Shown: positions 1-8,852, counted from the stretch's first letter. The stretch: DNA of 64,000 nucleotides from Variovorax sp. IB41 (GCF_016405905.1 NZ_JAEFCB010000012.1:107199-171198); one strand, 5' to 3'. A program made the numbers and translations. The notes: generated by a model from the letters alone, not told the origin.

Positions 1-63
1 GCTTTCCGTTGCGCGCTGTTGCATTGATCCATTGGGTGTCCATTTTTTCTGCGGCCGATGCAC

Positions 64-91
64 TTGTGGCAAATGCAAATTGAATTAAAAT
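64..91 (+). promoter_or_regulatory. Probable sigma-70 promoter of the H-NS gene
   Basis: A TTGTGG box at 64-69 and a TAAAAT box at 86-91 are separated by 16 bases and lie about 30 bases before the H-NS start codon. The surrounding 40 bases are AT-rich compared with the rest of the window. This is pattern matching by eye; no transcription start is known. Confidence 0.35.
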
Positions 92-122
92 CCACCCGTT
101 TTCAATTTTCAGGAGTCCAACA

Positions 123-467
123 ATGGCTTCGACACTCGCCGATATCAATTCCCAGATCAAGAAGCACGACGAGCAGATTGCGCAATTGCGCAAGCAGGCC
201 GAAGACCTGCGCAACCAGGAACGCTCGGGCGTGATCGAGGAGTTGCGCAAGAAGATCGCGGAATTCGGTTTGACCGCTTCCGACCTGAAACTCGGTGGCC
301 GTGGCGCCGCCGCCAAGCGCACTGCGGGTACCGCAGCACCCAAGGCAGCTGCCAAATACCGCGGCCCGACGGGCGAAACCTGGTCCGGTGGCCGTGGCCG
401 CAAGCCCCGCTGGGTGACCGAAGCATTGGCTGCCGGCAAGTCGCTTTCCGATTACGAGATCAAGTAA
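123..467 (+). CDS. H-NS family nucleoid-associated protein
   Basis: A 114-residue DNA-binding protein that should oligomerise and silence or organise AT-rich DNA. Residues 3-45 form a charged heptad-like coiled coil, residues 55-78 are an Ala/Lys-rich linker, and the C-terminal domain (about 79-114) ends in the H-NS DNA-contact signature, here GRGRKPRW at 90-97. This is the short form common in Burkholderiales. The start is set by an AGGAG ribosome site at 111-115, seven bases before ATG. It is a single-gene unit with its own promoter and a strong terminator. Being a xenogeneic silencer, it could act on AT-rich accessory DNA such as the secretion module at the other end of the window, but that link is only inference. 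Confidence 0.93.
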   Translation: MASTLADINSQIKKHDEQIAQLRKQAEDLRNQERSGVIEELRKKIAEFGLTASDLKLGGRGAAAKRTAGTAAPKAAAKYRGPTGETWSGGRGRKPRWVTEALAAGKSLSDYEIK

Positions 468-493
468 GCGCCGCGAATCGCCGAACTTTTATC

Positions 494-527
494 AATAAAA
501 AAGCCCGCATGCGCGGGCTTTTTTATT
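494..527. terminator. Bidirectional rho-independent terminator
   Basis: An uninterrupted palindrome with a GCCCGC/GCGGGC core (503-508 and 513-518) is flanked by a six-A run on the left and a six-T run on the right. It can therefore end the plus-strand H-NS transcript and the minus-strand oxidoreductase transcript, whose stop is at 549. Confidence 0.9.
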
Positions 528-548
528 GGGTGCTGAAACGCGCGTCGC

Positions 549-1535
549 TCAGTTCACCATCACGAGTTTTCCTTTGACGCCGCGCGAACCCATGTGCGCA
601 TACGCGGCCTTCAATTCGGCCATCGGCATCGTGCTGTCGATCACGGGCTTGATCTTTCCCTGGCCGTACCACTGCGCCAATTCGGCCATCATCTGCGCAT
701 TGGCCTTGGGTTCGCGGCGGGCGAAATCGCCCCAGAACACGCCCACGAGCGAAGCGCCTTTCAACAGCGTCAGATTCAATGGCAGCGATGGAATGGGGCC
801 CGATGCAAAACCCACCACCAAATAGCGGCCGCGCCAGCCAATGGAGCGAAAAGCCGGCTCTGCAAAATCGCCGCCCACCGGGTCGTAAATCACATCGGGG
901 CCCTTGCCGTCGGTTGCCGCTTTGACCGCATCGCGAAAACCATTGGGGAGGGCGTGCGTCGTGTAGTTGATCGTCGCGTCGGCGCCAATGGAACGGCAGA
1001 GTTCGCATTTCTCGTCGGTGGAGGCCGCTGCAATCACCTTGGCGCCGGCGGCCTTTGCGATCTGGATGGCTGCAGTTCCCACGCCGCCCGCCGCGCCGAG
1101 CACCAGCACGGTTTCGCCGGCCTTGAGCTGCGCGCGGTCCATCAGTGCATGCCACGAGGTGGCGTAGATCATGATGAACGCGGCTGCATCGACATGGCCG
1201 AAGCCCTCGGGCAGCGGCATGCACAACGCGGCAGGGGCGATCGTGTGGGTGCCGAAGCCCCCGGTGCCCGAAAGGCACGCCACGTTCTGGCCCACCTTCA
1301 GGTGCGTGACGCCTTCGCCGACCGCCTGGATGACACCCGCATATTCCGAGCCGGGAACGAAGGGCAGGGGCGGCTTCATCTGGTACTTGTTCTGCACGAT
1401 CAGCAGGTCGGGGAAATTCAGGCTCGCGGCCTTGATCTCGATCAGCACCTGCCCCGGGCCCGGCGTGGGCGTCGGCAGTTCTTTCCAGGTGAGCGCGTCG
1501 ACGCCAACGGGGTTTTCGCAAAGCCATGCGTGCAT
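549..1535 (-). CDS. NADPH:quinone oxidoreductase family protein (zinc-free MDR)
   Basis: A 328-residue medium-chain dehydrogenase/reductase, expected to reduce quinones or enone-type substrates with NADPH in the cytoplasm. The N-terminal GroES-like domain (about 1-120) lacks the cysteine cluster of the zinc alcohol dehydrogenases. The Rossmann domain has the glycine motif GAAGGVG at 147-153. The start at 1535 is chosen because the protein then begins like the family (MHAWLCENP) and has a purine-rich GGAG site just before it; the open frame continues upstream to 1799 but that part has no family-like sequence. The gene is convergent with H-NS and divergent from surE. The exact substrate cannot be told from sequence. 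Confidence 0.9.
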   Translation of the reverse strand: MHAWLCENPVGVDALTWKELPTPTPGPGQVLIEIKAASLNFPDLLIVQNKYQMKPPLPFVPGSEYAGVIQAVGEGVTHLKVGQNVACLSGTGGFGTHTIAPAALCMPLPEGFGHVDAAAFIMIYATSWHALMDRAQLKAGETVLVLGAAGGVGTAAIQIAKAAGAKVIAAASTDEKCELCRSIGADATINYTTHALPNGFRDAVKAATDGKGPDVIYDPVGGDFAEPAFRSIGWRGRYLVVGFASGPIPSLPLNLTLLKGASLVGVFWGDFARREPKANAQMMAELAQWYGQGKIKPVIDSTMPMAELKAAYAHMGSRGVKGKLVMVN

Positions 1536-1662
1536 GCTCGGGTCTCCTTCGGATGGGTAATGTTGAGGCAATGACTGCGGGCATGATAGGGGCCGCGGCA
1601 GGGCGTCCTTGTCCCTGCTGCGACGCACCCGACGCCTACAATCCGGTGCATCGAAAAGCACC

Positions 1663-2421
1663 ATGAAGATACTTATTTCCAATGACGATGGCTTCCAGGC
1701 GCCCGGCATCGTCGCACTGCACGACGCGCTCAAGGACATCGCCGACGTCGAGGTGGTCGCACCCGAACACAACAACAGCGCCAAGTCGAACGCGCTCACC
1801 CTGGCAGCCCCGCTCTACGTGCACAAGGCGCACAACGGTTTTCGCTACGTGACGGGCACGCCGGCCGATTGCGTGCACATCGCGCTCAAGGGCCTGCTCG
1901 ACTATCGGCCCGACCTCGTGGTCTCGGGCATCAACAACGGCGCCAACATGGGCGACGACACCATCTATTCGGGCACCGTCGGTGCGGCCATGGAGGCTTA
2001 CCTCTTCGGCATTCCTGCCATCGCCTTCTCGCAAATCGAAAAGGGCTGGGCGCACGTGGATGCGGCCGCGCAGGTCGCGCGCCGCCTGGTGCAGCAGATC
2101 GAGCGCGAGAAGATGATCGGCGGCCCCGCCTTCCTGCTCAACGTGAACGTGCCGAACCGGCCGTTCGACGAGCTCAAGCCGGTGAAGGTCTGCCGCCTCG
2201 GCCGCCGTCACGCGGCGGAGAAAGTCATCACGCAGGACAGCCCGCGCGGCGAGACGATGTACTGGATCGCGGGCGCAGGCGGCGCCAAGGACAGCGGCGA
2301 GGGCACCGACTTCCACGCCACCGCCGCCGGCCACATCGCGCTCACGCCGTTGCAGATCGACCTGACCGACCACGCCAACCTGGGCCAATGGCGCGAGACG
2401 GTGGCCCGTCTTGGCAATTGA
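1663..2421 (+). CDS. surE: 5'/3'-nucleotidase SurE
   Basis: A 252-residue metal-dependent nucleotidase that removes phosphate from nucleoside monophosphates and short polyphosphates, linked to stationary-phase survival. The N-terminus carries the SurE metal signature ISNDDG at 5-10, with the second conserved region GINNGANMGDD near residues 89-99. The upstream extension of the frame from 1609 was left out because the family begins at MKILISNDDG. A TACAAT box at 1637-1642 lies 20 bases before the ATG. It is the first gene of the conserved surE-pcm-nlpD-rpoS order, and its stop is one base before the pcm ATG. Confidence 0.97.
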   Translation: MKILISNDDGFQAPGIVALHDALKDIADVEVVAPEHNNSAKSNALTLAAPLYVHKAHNGFRYVTGTPADCVHIALKGLLDYRPDLVVSGINNGANMGDDTIYSGTVGAAMEAYLFGIPAIAFSQIEKGWAHVDAAAQVARRLVQQIEREKMIGGPAFLLNVNVPNRPFDELKPVKVCRLGRRHAAEKVITQDSPRGETMYWIAGAGGAKDSGEGTDFHATAAGHIALTPLQIDLTDHANLGQWRETVARLGN

Positions 2422-2422
2422 C

Positions 2423-3196
2423 ATGGCCACGCAACGGCCCAGTTTCCCGGTTCGCCTGACACCCACCGCTTCGGCAGCCACGCGCGGGCGCATGCCCGCC
2501 GTGCCGGTCAAGCCCATGGTGCCGTCCACGCCCTCGATGGCTTCCGACGCCGTGCGCGCGCGCATGGTGCAGAAGCTTGCGGCGCAGGGCATTTCCGATC
2601 CGCGCGTGCTGCGCGCGATGAGCGCTGTCGAGCGCCATCGCTTCGTCGACAGCGCGCTGGTCAACCAGGCCTACGAAGACACGAGCCTGCCGATCGGCCT
2701 GGGGCAAACCATTTCCAAGCCGAGCGTCGTGGCCCGCATGATCGAACTGCTGCTCGCAGCGCCCGCGCTGGCCGGCAAGCCGCAGGAGCGCCTGGGGCGC
2801 GTGCTCGAGATCGGCACCGGCTGCGGCTACCAGGCCGCGGTGCTGAACCATGTGGCGACCGAGGTCTACAGCATCGAGCGCCTGCGCGGCCTGCACGAGC
2901 GCGCGCGGGCCAATCTGCGGCACTTCCGGCTCGCCACGGTGCACCTGATGCTGGGCGACGGAATGATCGGCTACGCCAAGGGCGCGCCCTACGCCGGCAT
3001 CATCGCGGCCGCTGGCGGCGAAGCCGTTCCGCAGGCCTGGATCGAACAACTCGCGGTCGGCGGGCGCATCGTTGCGCCGACCCATTCGGCCAAGGGTGGA
3101 CAGGCCCTTGTCGTCATCGATAAAACTGCCCGTGGGCTGGAGCGGCTCATTCTTGAGGCGGTTCACTTTGTCCCCCTAAAATCGGGCATCGCTTGA
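2423..3196 (+). CDS. pcm: Protein-L-isoaspartate O-methyltransferase
   Basis: A 257-residue S-adenosylmethionine-dependent enzyme that methylates isoaspartyl residues of aged proteins so they can be repaired. The SAM-binding motif LEIGTGCGYQ lies near residue 130, and the family region VDSALVNQAYEDTSLPIGLGQ precedes it in slightly different form. The N-terminal 45 residues are longer than in E. coli Pcm and proline-rich. ATG at 2423 is preferred to a TTG at 2411, which would overlap surE. Directly downstream of surE and upstream of nlpD and rpoS, so probably co-transcribed with them. Confidence 0.95.
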   Translation: MATQRPSFPVRLTPTASAATRGRMPAVPVKPMVPSTPSMASDAVRARMVQKLAAQGISDPRVLRAMSAVERHRFVDSALVNQAYEDTSLPIGLGQTISKPSVVARMIELLLAAPALAGKPQERLGRVLEIGTGCGYQAAVLNHVATEVYSIERLRGLHERARANLRHFRLATVHLMLGDGMIGYAKGAPYAGIIAAAGGEAVPQAWIEQLAVGGRIVAPTHSAKGGQALVVIDKTARGLERLILEAVHFVPLKSGIA

Positions 3197-3207
3197 AGGA
3201 ATAACAA

Positions 3208-4116
3208 ATGCAGGGTTTTGGCAATCGGAGTTTGTTCGCGGGCATCACGTTGGCCGTTGTGCTCGTGATCGCGGGCTGCTCCGCACCGCGCGGGCCGGCG
3301 CCCGTCGAGGACCGCGGCACCATGACGCGGGCGCCCGGTGCCACGCCAGGTGGTTCTCCTCTCACGGTCGATGCCAACGGCAAGCCGCTTGCGGGCATCG
3401 AGAACTACGGCAAGCCCGGCTACTACGCCGTGCGCCCCGGCGACACGATCCGCCGCATCGGCAGCGAGACCGGACAACGCTGGCAGGACATCGCCCGCTG
3501 GAACAACCTGGACAACCCCGACCTGATCGAAGTGGGCCAGGTGCTGCGCGTGATTCCGCCGTCCGGTTCGGGCACCGCCGTTGCAACCGCTCCCGCAGCT
3601 TCGGGTTCGGAAGGCGCGGTCGCCAAGCCGGTGACGCCGCCTTCGGTGGTGGCGCCTGTTCCGGCGAGTGGCGCCAGCGCGCCGGTCAAGCCCGTGGCAC
3701 CTGTCACGGCTTCTCCTGCAAGCCCCGGCAGCGGCAGCTCGGGTGACGAAGACCTCGGCTGGATCTGGCCCGCGAGCGGTTCGTTGATCGCCGGCTTCGA
3801 CGAAGCCAAGAACAAGGGCTACGACATCAGCGGCAAGGCGGGAGACCCCGTGCTGGCCGCGGCCGACGGACGCGTGGTGTATGCCGGCGCAGGCCTGCGC
3901 GGCTACGGCAACCTGATCATCCTGAAGCACAACAACACCTACCTCACGGCGTATGCGCACAACCAGACGCTGCTCGTGAAGGAAGACCAGTCGGTTCAGA
4001 AGGGCCAGAAGATCGCCGAAATGGGCAACAGCGACGCCGATCGCGTGAAGCTGCATTTCGAGATCCGCCGCCAGGGCAAGCCCGTCGACCCGTCACGCTA
4101 CCTGCCCGGCCGGTGA
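3208..4116 (+). CDS. nlpD: NlpD-like LysM/M23 lipoprotein, amidase activator
   Basis: A 302-residue outer-membrane lipoprotein. The signal peptide ends in the lipobox IAGC with Cys24. A LysM repeat occupies about residues 71-118, followed by a Pro/Ala/Ser-rich linker and a LytM/M23 domain from about 188 to the end. The M23 domain is degenerate: the usual first His ligand before the GxDxxG segment is absent (NKGYDISG) and only single His residues remain at AYAH and LHFE. This is what is seen in NlpD/EnvC proteins that activate amidases instead of cutting peptidoglycan. It sits just before rpoS, as in many proteobacteria, where rpoS promoters often lie inside nlpD. Confidence 0.93.
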   Translation: MQGFGNRSLFAGITLAVVLVIAGCSAPRGPAPVEDRGTMTRAPGATPGGSPLTVDANGKPLAGIENYGKPGYYAVRPGDTIRRIGSETGQRWQDIARWNNLDNPDLIEVGQVLRVIPPSGSGTAVATAPAASGSEGAVAKPVTPPSVVAPVPASGASAPVKPVAPVTASPASPGSGSSGDEDLGWIWPASGSLIAGFDEAKNKGYDISGKAGDPVLAAADGRVVYAGAGLRGYGNLIILKHNNTYLTAYAHNQTLLVKEDQSVQKGQKIAEMGNSDADRVKLHFEIRRQGKPVDPSRYLPGR

Positions 4117-4120
4117 TGCC

Positions 4121-5146
4121 ATGGCTGCCTCCCGCCCCCGTCGCACGCTGCCCGTGCGCGGGCTGGCGGGCCGAGGCGGCCGGGCTTCTGGCGACAAGGA
4201 CGCCTCGCCCGACGAGGCGCTCTTAGCCGACCCGCTGGCGCTCAACGCGGCGCTGCCACGCGGTGCCGTGACCGAGCAACTGATCGGCGGCGAAGGCGCA
4301 GACGCGCTGACCATCTACCTGCGCCAGGTCCGGCGCACCGAGCTGTTCACCCCCGACGAGGAATTCAAGACCGCCTGCGCCGCGCGGTCCGGCGATTTCG
4401 CGGCGCGGCAATCGATGATCGAGCACAACCTGCGGCTCGTGGTCAACATCGCCAAGGGGTACCTCGGACGCGGCGTGCCGCTGTCGGACCTCATCGAGGA
4501 GGGCAATCTCGGGCTGATGCATGCCATCACCAAGTTCGAGCCCGAGCGCGGTTTCCGTTTTTCCACGTATGCGACCTGGTGGATCCGCCAGTCGGTCGAA
4601 CGCGCGGTCATGACGCAGGCGCGCGCGATTCGCCTGCCGGTGCACGTGGTGCGCGAACTGCAGCAGGTGCTGCGGGCCCGCCGCACGCTCGAAGGCGATG
4701 CGGAGTTTGTGGCGCGCCGGCCCGACGGCGTGCGCGTGGAAGACATCGCCGCGCTGCTCGGCCGCGACGTGCAGGCGGTGGCCGACCTGCTGGCCCTCTC
4801 CGAAGCGCCGCGTTCGCTCGATGCCGGCGATGCGCGCGGGGACGAAGGCTTCAAGCTGGCCGACACCGTGGCATCCGACGACGAGCAGGGCAATCCGAGC
4901 GGCGTGACGCAGGCGCACGAGGTGGAGCGCCTGCTCGACCAGTGGGTCCACGCGCTCGATGCCCGCGAGCGCGAGGTGCTGGAGGGCCGCTACGGCCTGC
5001 ACGACCGCGAGCCTGAAACGCTCGAGGTGCTGAGCGTGCGCCTGGGCCTCACGCGCGAGCGCGTCAGGCAGATCCAGAACGAGGCGCTCGCCAAGATGCG
5101 CCGCCAACTGGCGCGCTCGGGCATCGGGCGGGACGCGCTGTTCTAG
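4121..5146 (+). CDS. rpoS: RNA polymerase sigma factor RpoS
   Basis: A 341-residue sigma-70 family factor for the general stress and stationary-phase response. Region 1.2 begins near residue 61 (DALTIYLRQV), region 2 with the polymerase-binding and -10 recognition helices spans about 96-165 (STYATWWIRQ), and region 4 with the -35 helix-turn-helix spans about 285-332 (LTRERVRQIQNEAL). The basic N-terminal 30 residues are unlike other RpoS proteins and may be a lineage extension or an upstream start. The nlpD stop lies four bases before the ATG. Synteny plus the lack of region 1.1 separates it from RpoD. Confidence 0.95.
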   Translation: MAASRPRRTLPVRGLAGRGGRASGDKDASPDEALLADPLALNAALPRGAVTEQLIGGEGADALTIYLRQVRRTELFTPDEEFKTACAARSGDFAARQSMIEHNLRLVVNIAKGYLGRGVPLSDLIEEGNLGLMHAITKFEPERGFRFSTYATWWIRQSVERAVMTQARAIRLPVHVVRELQQVLRARRTLEGDAEFVARRPDGVRVEDIAALLGRDVQAVADLLALSEAPRSLDAGDARGDEGFKLADTVASDDEQGNPSGVTQAHEVERLLDQWVHALDAREREVLEGRYGLHDREPETLEVLSVRLGLTRERVRQIQNEALAKMRRQLARSGIGRDALF

Positions 5147-5189
5147 CAGGGCGAAAAAGCGGGGGCGGCCGCACTGAGACAATCGGGGG

Positions 5190-6626
5190 ATGACGGAATC
5201 CATCGAAGAAAAGAAAGTCCCCACGAACCCCAGCGAAGAATGGCTGAACGTCGAGTCGCTCGACCTCGACGCGCAGGGCGTTTCCCACAAGGCCGACGGC
5301 ATGGTCGTATTTATCGAAGGCGCATTGCCGTTCGAGGAAGTGCAGTTCAACGTCCATCGCCGCAAGAACAACTGGGAGCAGGGCACGGTCACCCACATCC
5401 GGCGCGAGTCGTCGCAGCGGGTGCGTCCCGGCTGCCCGCATTTCGGCCTGCACACCGGCGCCTGCGGCGGCTGCAAGATGCAGCACCTGGACGCGGCCGC
5501 GCAAGTGGCCGTGAAGCAGCGCGCCATGGAGGACAACCTGTGGCACCTGGGCAAGGTGCGCCCCGACAACGTGCTGCGCCCGCTCGAAGGGCCGGCATGG
5601 CACTACCGTTACCGCGCGCGCCTGTCGGTGCGCCACGTGGTCAAGAAGGGCACGGTGCTGATCGGCTTTCACGAGCGCAAGAGCCGCTACCTGGCCGACA
5701 TGCAGGTGTGCCCGGTGCTGCCCAAACAAGTCAGCGACATGCTGATGCCGCTGCGCGCGCTGATCGGCTCCATGGACGCGCGCGAGACCTGCCCGCAGAT
5801 CGAGCTCGCCTGCGGCGATGCGCCGGGCTCCACGGCGCTCGGCACCATCGCCCTGGTGCTGCGGCACCTGCAGCCCCTGTCAGGCGCCGATATCGACCGG
5901 CTGAAGGCGTTTGCCGCGCAGAACGAAGGCGTGCAGTGGTGGCTGCAGGCCAAGGGGCCGGAAACGGTGAAGCTGCTGGAAGAAGGCGGCACGCCGCTCG
6001 CGTACCGCCTGCCCGAATTCGGCGTGACGATGCCGTTCAAGCCGACCGATTTCACGCAGGTCAATCCGCACATCAACCGCGCGCTGGTGGGCAAGGCGCT
6101 CCGCCTGCTCGACGTGCAGTCCGACGAGCGGGTCATCGACTGGTTCTGCGGTCTGGGCAACTTCACCTTGCCGCTGGCGAGCCAGGCGCGCGAGGTGCTG
6201 GGCATCGAGGGCAGCGACACGCTGGTGGCGCGGGCGACCGACAACTTCAAGAAGAACCAGCCCGCAACGAGTGCGCGTCGAGCGCTTTCGGCGACGCAGT
6301 TCGTGGCACGCAATCTGTTCGAGATGACGCCGGCCATGCTGGTGGCCGATGGCAGCGCCGACAAGTGGCTGGTCGATCCGCCGCGCGAAGGCGCCTTCGC
6401 GCTGGCCAAGGCGATGGCCGACCTGCATCAGCAGCCTGAACTTCGCACCGACGGCTGGACGCCGCCCAAGCGCATCGTCTACGTGAGCTGCAACCCGTCG
6501 ACGCTGGCGCGCGATGCGGGTCTGCTGGTGCATCAGGCGGGCTACCGGTGCACGTTCGCGGGCGTGGTCAACATGTTCCCGCACACGGCGCACGTCGAGT
6601 CGATTGCGGTTTTCGACCTGGAATGA
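5190..6626 (+). CDS. rlmD: 23S rRNA (uracil(1939)-C(5))-methyltransferase RlmD
   Basis: A 478-residue SAM-dependent rRNA methyltransferase of the RumA/TrmA family. A TRAM-like RNA-binding region occupies about 15-75. Iron-sulfur cluster cysteines are visible at 82, 92 and 95 (CPHFGLHTGACGGC) with a likely fourth in the CPVL segment. The catalytic cysteine is Cys434 in YVSCNPSTLARD. The start has a GACAAT hexamer at 5178-5183 only six bases before the ATG and no clear separate leader, so the mRNA may begin at or next to the start codon. It follows rpoS by 43 bases and has its own terminator. Confidence 0.95.
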   Translation: MTESIEEKKVPTNPSEEWLNVESLDLDAQGVSHKADGMVVFIEGALPFEEVQFNVHRRKNNWEQGTVTHIRRESSQRVRPGCPHFGLHTGACGGCKMQHLDAAAQVAVKQRAMEDNLWHLGKVRPDNVLRPLEGPAWHYRYRARLSVRHVVKKGTVLIGFHERKSRYLADMQVCPVLPKQVSDMLMPLRALIGSMDARETCPQIELACGDAPGSTALGTIALVLRHLQPLSGADIDRLKAFAAQNEGVQWWLQAKGPETVKLLEEGGTPLAYRLPEFGVTMPFKPTDFTQVNPHINRALVGKALRLLDVQSDERVIDWFCGLGNFTLPLASQAREVLGIEGSDTLVARATDNFKKNQPATSARRALSATQFVARNLFEMTPAMLVADGSADKWLVDPPREGAFALAKAMADLHQQPELRTDGWTPPKRIVYVSCNPSTLARDAGLLVHQAGYRCTFAGVVNMFPHTAHVESIAVFDLE

Positions 6627-6628
6627 AA

Positions 6629-6650
6629 AAGGGCCCCTCGGGGCCCTTTG
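6629..6650 (+). terminator. Rho-independent terminator of rlmD
   Basis: A perfect ten-pair stem (AAAGGGCCCC and GGGGCCCTTT) with a two-base loop follows the rlmD stop by two bases. It is nearly symmetrical and could also serve the minus-strand gene ending at 6672. Confidence 0.75.
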
Positions 6651-6671
6651 TCATTGCGCGGTGTCGCTCGA

Positions 6672-7373
6672 TCAGTCGCGTTCACCGCCGAAAATGCCCA
6701 AGAGGGCGAGCAAGCTCTGGAACACGTTGAACAGGTCCAGGTACAGGGCCAGCGTGGCGGTGATGTAGTTGGTTTCGCCGCCGTCCATGATCTGCTTCAG
6801 GTCATAGAGCATGTAGGCCGAGAAGATGCCGATGGCGGCCACCGAGATGACCAGCATGCCCGTGGTCGAGCCGACGAACACGTTGATGATCGCGCCGAAC
6901 ATCAGAACCAGTGCGCCGACGAACAGGAATTTGCCCATGCCCGACAGGTCGCGCTTGATGAAGGTGGCCAGCGTGGCCATCACCAGGAACACGCCCGCCG
7001 TGCCACCGAAGGCCGTCATGACGAGTTCGGAGCCGTTCTTGAAGCCGAGCACCATCGCGATCAGGCGCGAGAGCATGAGGCCCATGAAGAAGGTAAAGGC
7101 CAGCAGCACCGGCACGCCGGCGGCCGAGTTCTTGGTCTTCTCGATGGCGAACATGAAGCCGAATGCGCCGCCGAGGAAGACGATCAGGCCGAGTCCGCCG
7201 GTAAGCGAGCGCGTGAGGCCGGTGCTCACGCCGAGCCAGGCGCCCAGCACGGTAGGCACCATGCTCAGTGCCAGCAGCCAGTAGGTGTTGCGCAGGACGC
7301 GTTGGCGCTCCGCCTGCGGCAACGTCTGGCCGTAGCCAGTGGAAGTGTCGAGGGTGGTGACGCGGTCGTTCAT
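6672..7373 (-). CDS. Bax inhibitor-1/YccA family membrane protein
   Basis: A 233-residue inner-membrane protein with about seven hydrophobic segments from residue 32 onward. The family shape is clear: a soluble, polar N-terminus, closely packed helices, and the conserved DLKQIMDGGE-type region near residue 190 after TM6. Members act as pH-sensitive calcium leak channels or interact with the FtsH protease; the bacterial role is not settled. It is convergent with rlmD and transcribed alone. The start has an upstream GGAG site. Confidence 0.9.
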   Translation of the reverse strand: MNDRVTTLDTSTGYGQTLPQAERQRVLRNTYWLLALSMVPTVLGAWLGVSTGLTRSLTGGLGLIVFLGGAFGFMFAIEKTKNSAAGVPVLLAFTFFMGLMLSRLIAMVLGFKNGSELVMTAFGGTAGVFLVMATLATFIKRDLSGMGKFLFVGALVLMFGAIINVFVGSTTGMLVISVAAIGIFSAYMLYDLKQIMDGGETNYITATLALYLDLFNVFQSLLALLGIFGGERD

Positions 7374-7534
7374 GGCCGAAGCTCCTGTGGTTGCTGCTAC
7401 GCAGTTGGGCGCATTCTAGGTGTCTGCAAGAGGCGGGCGTTCGAAAGACCGTATCGGGGTTGTTCTTAAGCGGCTGGAGCTTTTTGAGGCGGGCGGCCGT
7501 TATGCTGTCGGGTTTTTACGCAACCTGAGCTCAC

Positions 7535-7942
7535 ATGAAGACCAAATCATTCCTCGAACTCGCCGACGTCAAGGCCATCGCCGCAGCGGCTGAAGCCGAG
7601 GCCCTCAAGAACAACTGGGCCGTGACCATCGCCATCTCGGACGATGCCGGCAACCTGCTCTGGCTGCAGCGCCTGGACGGCGCCGCGGCGCTGTCGTCGC
7701 ACATCGCTCCCGCCAAGGCGCACACGGCGGCCATGGGCCGGCGCGAGAGCAAGGTCTACGAGGACATCATCAACGGCGGCCGCACGGCGTTCCTGACGGC
7801 GCCCGCGGTGCAGGGCCTGCTCGAAGGCGGCGTGCCGATCGTGAAGGACGGCCAGGTCATCGGCGCGGTCGGCGTGAGCGGTGTGAAGTCGAACGAAGAC
7901 GCACAGATTGCCAAGGCGGGCATCGCGGCGATCGGCCTCTGA
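7535..7942 (+). CDS. GlcG/HbpS-type heme-binding family protein
   Basis: A 135-residue single-domain protein of the GlcG/HbpS (DUF336) family, with the typical alternating helices and glycine-rich strands, for example VTIAISDDAGNLLWLQRLDG at about 29-48 and GGVPIVKDGQVIGAVGVSG at about 98-116. Relatives include heme-binding HbpS and the GlcG protein of glycolate operons. Its position next to an iron-uptake island is compatible with heme handling but does not prove it. No signal peptide is seen, so it should be cytoplasmic. Confidence 0.85.
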   Translation: MKTKSFLELADVKAIAAAAEAEALKNNWAVTIAISDDAGNLLWLQRLDGAAALSSHIAPAKAHTAAMGRRESKVYEDIINGGRTAFLTAPAVQGLLEGGVPIVKDGQVIGAVGVSGVKSNEDAQIAKAGIAAIGL

Positions 7943-7963
7943 GTCTTTCTCGCTTCACAAAGC

Positions 7964-7991
7964 AAAACGCCGACTTCGAGGTCGGCGTTTT
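7964..7991. terminator. Bidirectional terminator after the GlcG-like gene
   Basis: An eleven-pair stem (AAAACGCCGAC and GTCGGCGTTTT) with loop TTCGAG begins 22 bases after the stop codon. A-rich and T-rich flanks on the two sides would let it work in both directions, also ending the hemP transcript. Confidence 0.85.
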
Positions 7992-8123
7992 CTTTGGAGC
8001 GTTCAGCGTGAAAAAAAGCTTGGCTAGTCGGCGAACCGTTGGCTAGCAAAAAACGACCCTTCGGAGATGAATCTCCTTGAGTCGCCCCACGATGAAACTT
8101 GCGCGGAGGGCGTGCTGAGCGAC

Positions 8124-8336
8124 TTATTTGGTCAGGATCAGCTTGCCGAGTTTGGTGGCTTGGAGCCGGTAGAGCGAACCGTTGTGCATGATGCCCACGG
8201 TCTTGCTTCCCTTGAGAAGCTCCGTGCTTTCGACCATCGGCACCGGACGCGATGCCTGGATCGACGCATGACCGCCACCCGATTGGTCGAGCGAAGGATG
8301 GTTCAGAACAGTGAAGGCGTTCGGTGTGGCTGGCAT
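8124..8336 (-). CDS. hemP: Hemin uptake protein HemP
   Basis: A 70-residue protein whose C-terminal half matches the small HemP family, with the core pattern STELLKGSKTVGIMHNGSLY and a terminal LTK. HemP genes usually sit beside heme or siderophore uptake operons and are needed for, or regulate, hemin use; the molecular role is debated. The first 35 residues are poorly conserved and a later start is possible, since a methionine lies at residue 34. It is last in the minus-strand order tonB-exbB-exbD-hemP but has its own Fur-like site just upstream, so it is probably transcribed separately under iron limitation. Confidence 0.87.
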   Translation of the reverse strand: MPATPNAFTVLNHPSLDQSGGGHASIQASRPVPMVESTELLKGSKTVGIMHNGSLYRLQATKLGKLILTK

Positions 8337-8362
8337 TTGGAGTTCCGTGATCGAAGCGATGA

Positions 8363-8381
8363 CTGAATGATAACGATTCTC
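8363..8381 (-). promoter_or_regulatory. Fur box of hemP
   Basis: The 19 bases match 13 positions of the classical Fur consensus; the core reads AATGATAACGATTCTC on the plus strand. It lies 27-45 bases before the hemP start in an AT-rich stretch, which fits iron-repressed transcription. The count was made by eye. Confidence 0.7.
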
Positions 8382-8433
8382 AAATAGAAGTCAATCGCGA
8401 AGATTGATTTTTTTCACACGCTTCGAATCCAGA

Positions 8434-8847
8434 TCACTTCGCGTCGGGTTCGGTGATGAAACCGATCTTGCGCACGCCGGCTTCCCGCGCTTCAGACATG
8501 GCCTTGGCCACGCGTTCATAGCGCACGGCCTTGTCGCCGCGGATGTGCAACTCGGGTTGCGGTTCCTTGGCGGCTTCGGCGGCGAGGCGGCTGGGCAATT
8601 CGCTGTCGTCGATCTTCGTTTCGTTCCAGTAGTAGCTTCCGTCGGCCGTGACGCTGAACAGGATGTTCTGCGGCTTGGGCTGCTCGGGCTCGCTGGTGGC
8701 GCGAGGAAGATCGATATTGACCGCGTGCTTCATCACCGGCACGGTGATGATGAAGATGATCAAAAGCACCAGCATGACGTCGACCAGCGGCGTCATGTTG
8801 ATCTCGTTCATCACCTCATCGGGTTCGTCTTGTGTTCCGAAGGCCAT
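8434..8847 (-). CDS. exbD: ExbD/TolR biopolymer transport protein
   Basis: A 137-residue inner-membrane protein with one transmembrane helix at about 18-38 and a periplasmic C-terminal domain. The helix contains the conserved Asp (TPLVDVMLVLLIIF) needed for proton use. Together with ExbB it forms the motor that energises TonB. It starts five bases after the exbB stop, and exbB in turn follows tonB, so this is the tonB-type and not the tolQR set. Confidence 0.93.
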   Translation of the reverse strand: MAFGTQDEPDEVMNEINMTPLVDVMLVLLIIFIITVPVMKHAVNIDLPRATSEPEQPKPQNILFSVTADGSYYWNETKIDDSELPSRLAAEAAKEPQPELHIRGDKAVRYERVAKAMSEAREAGVRKIGFITEPDAK

Positions 8848-8852
8848 GGTGC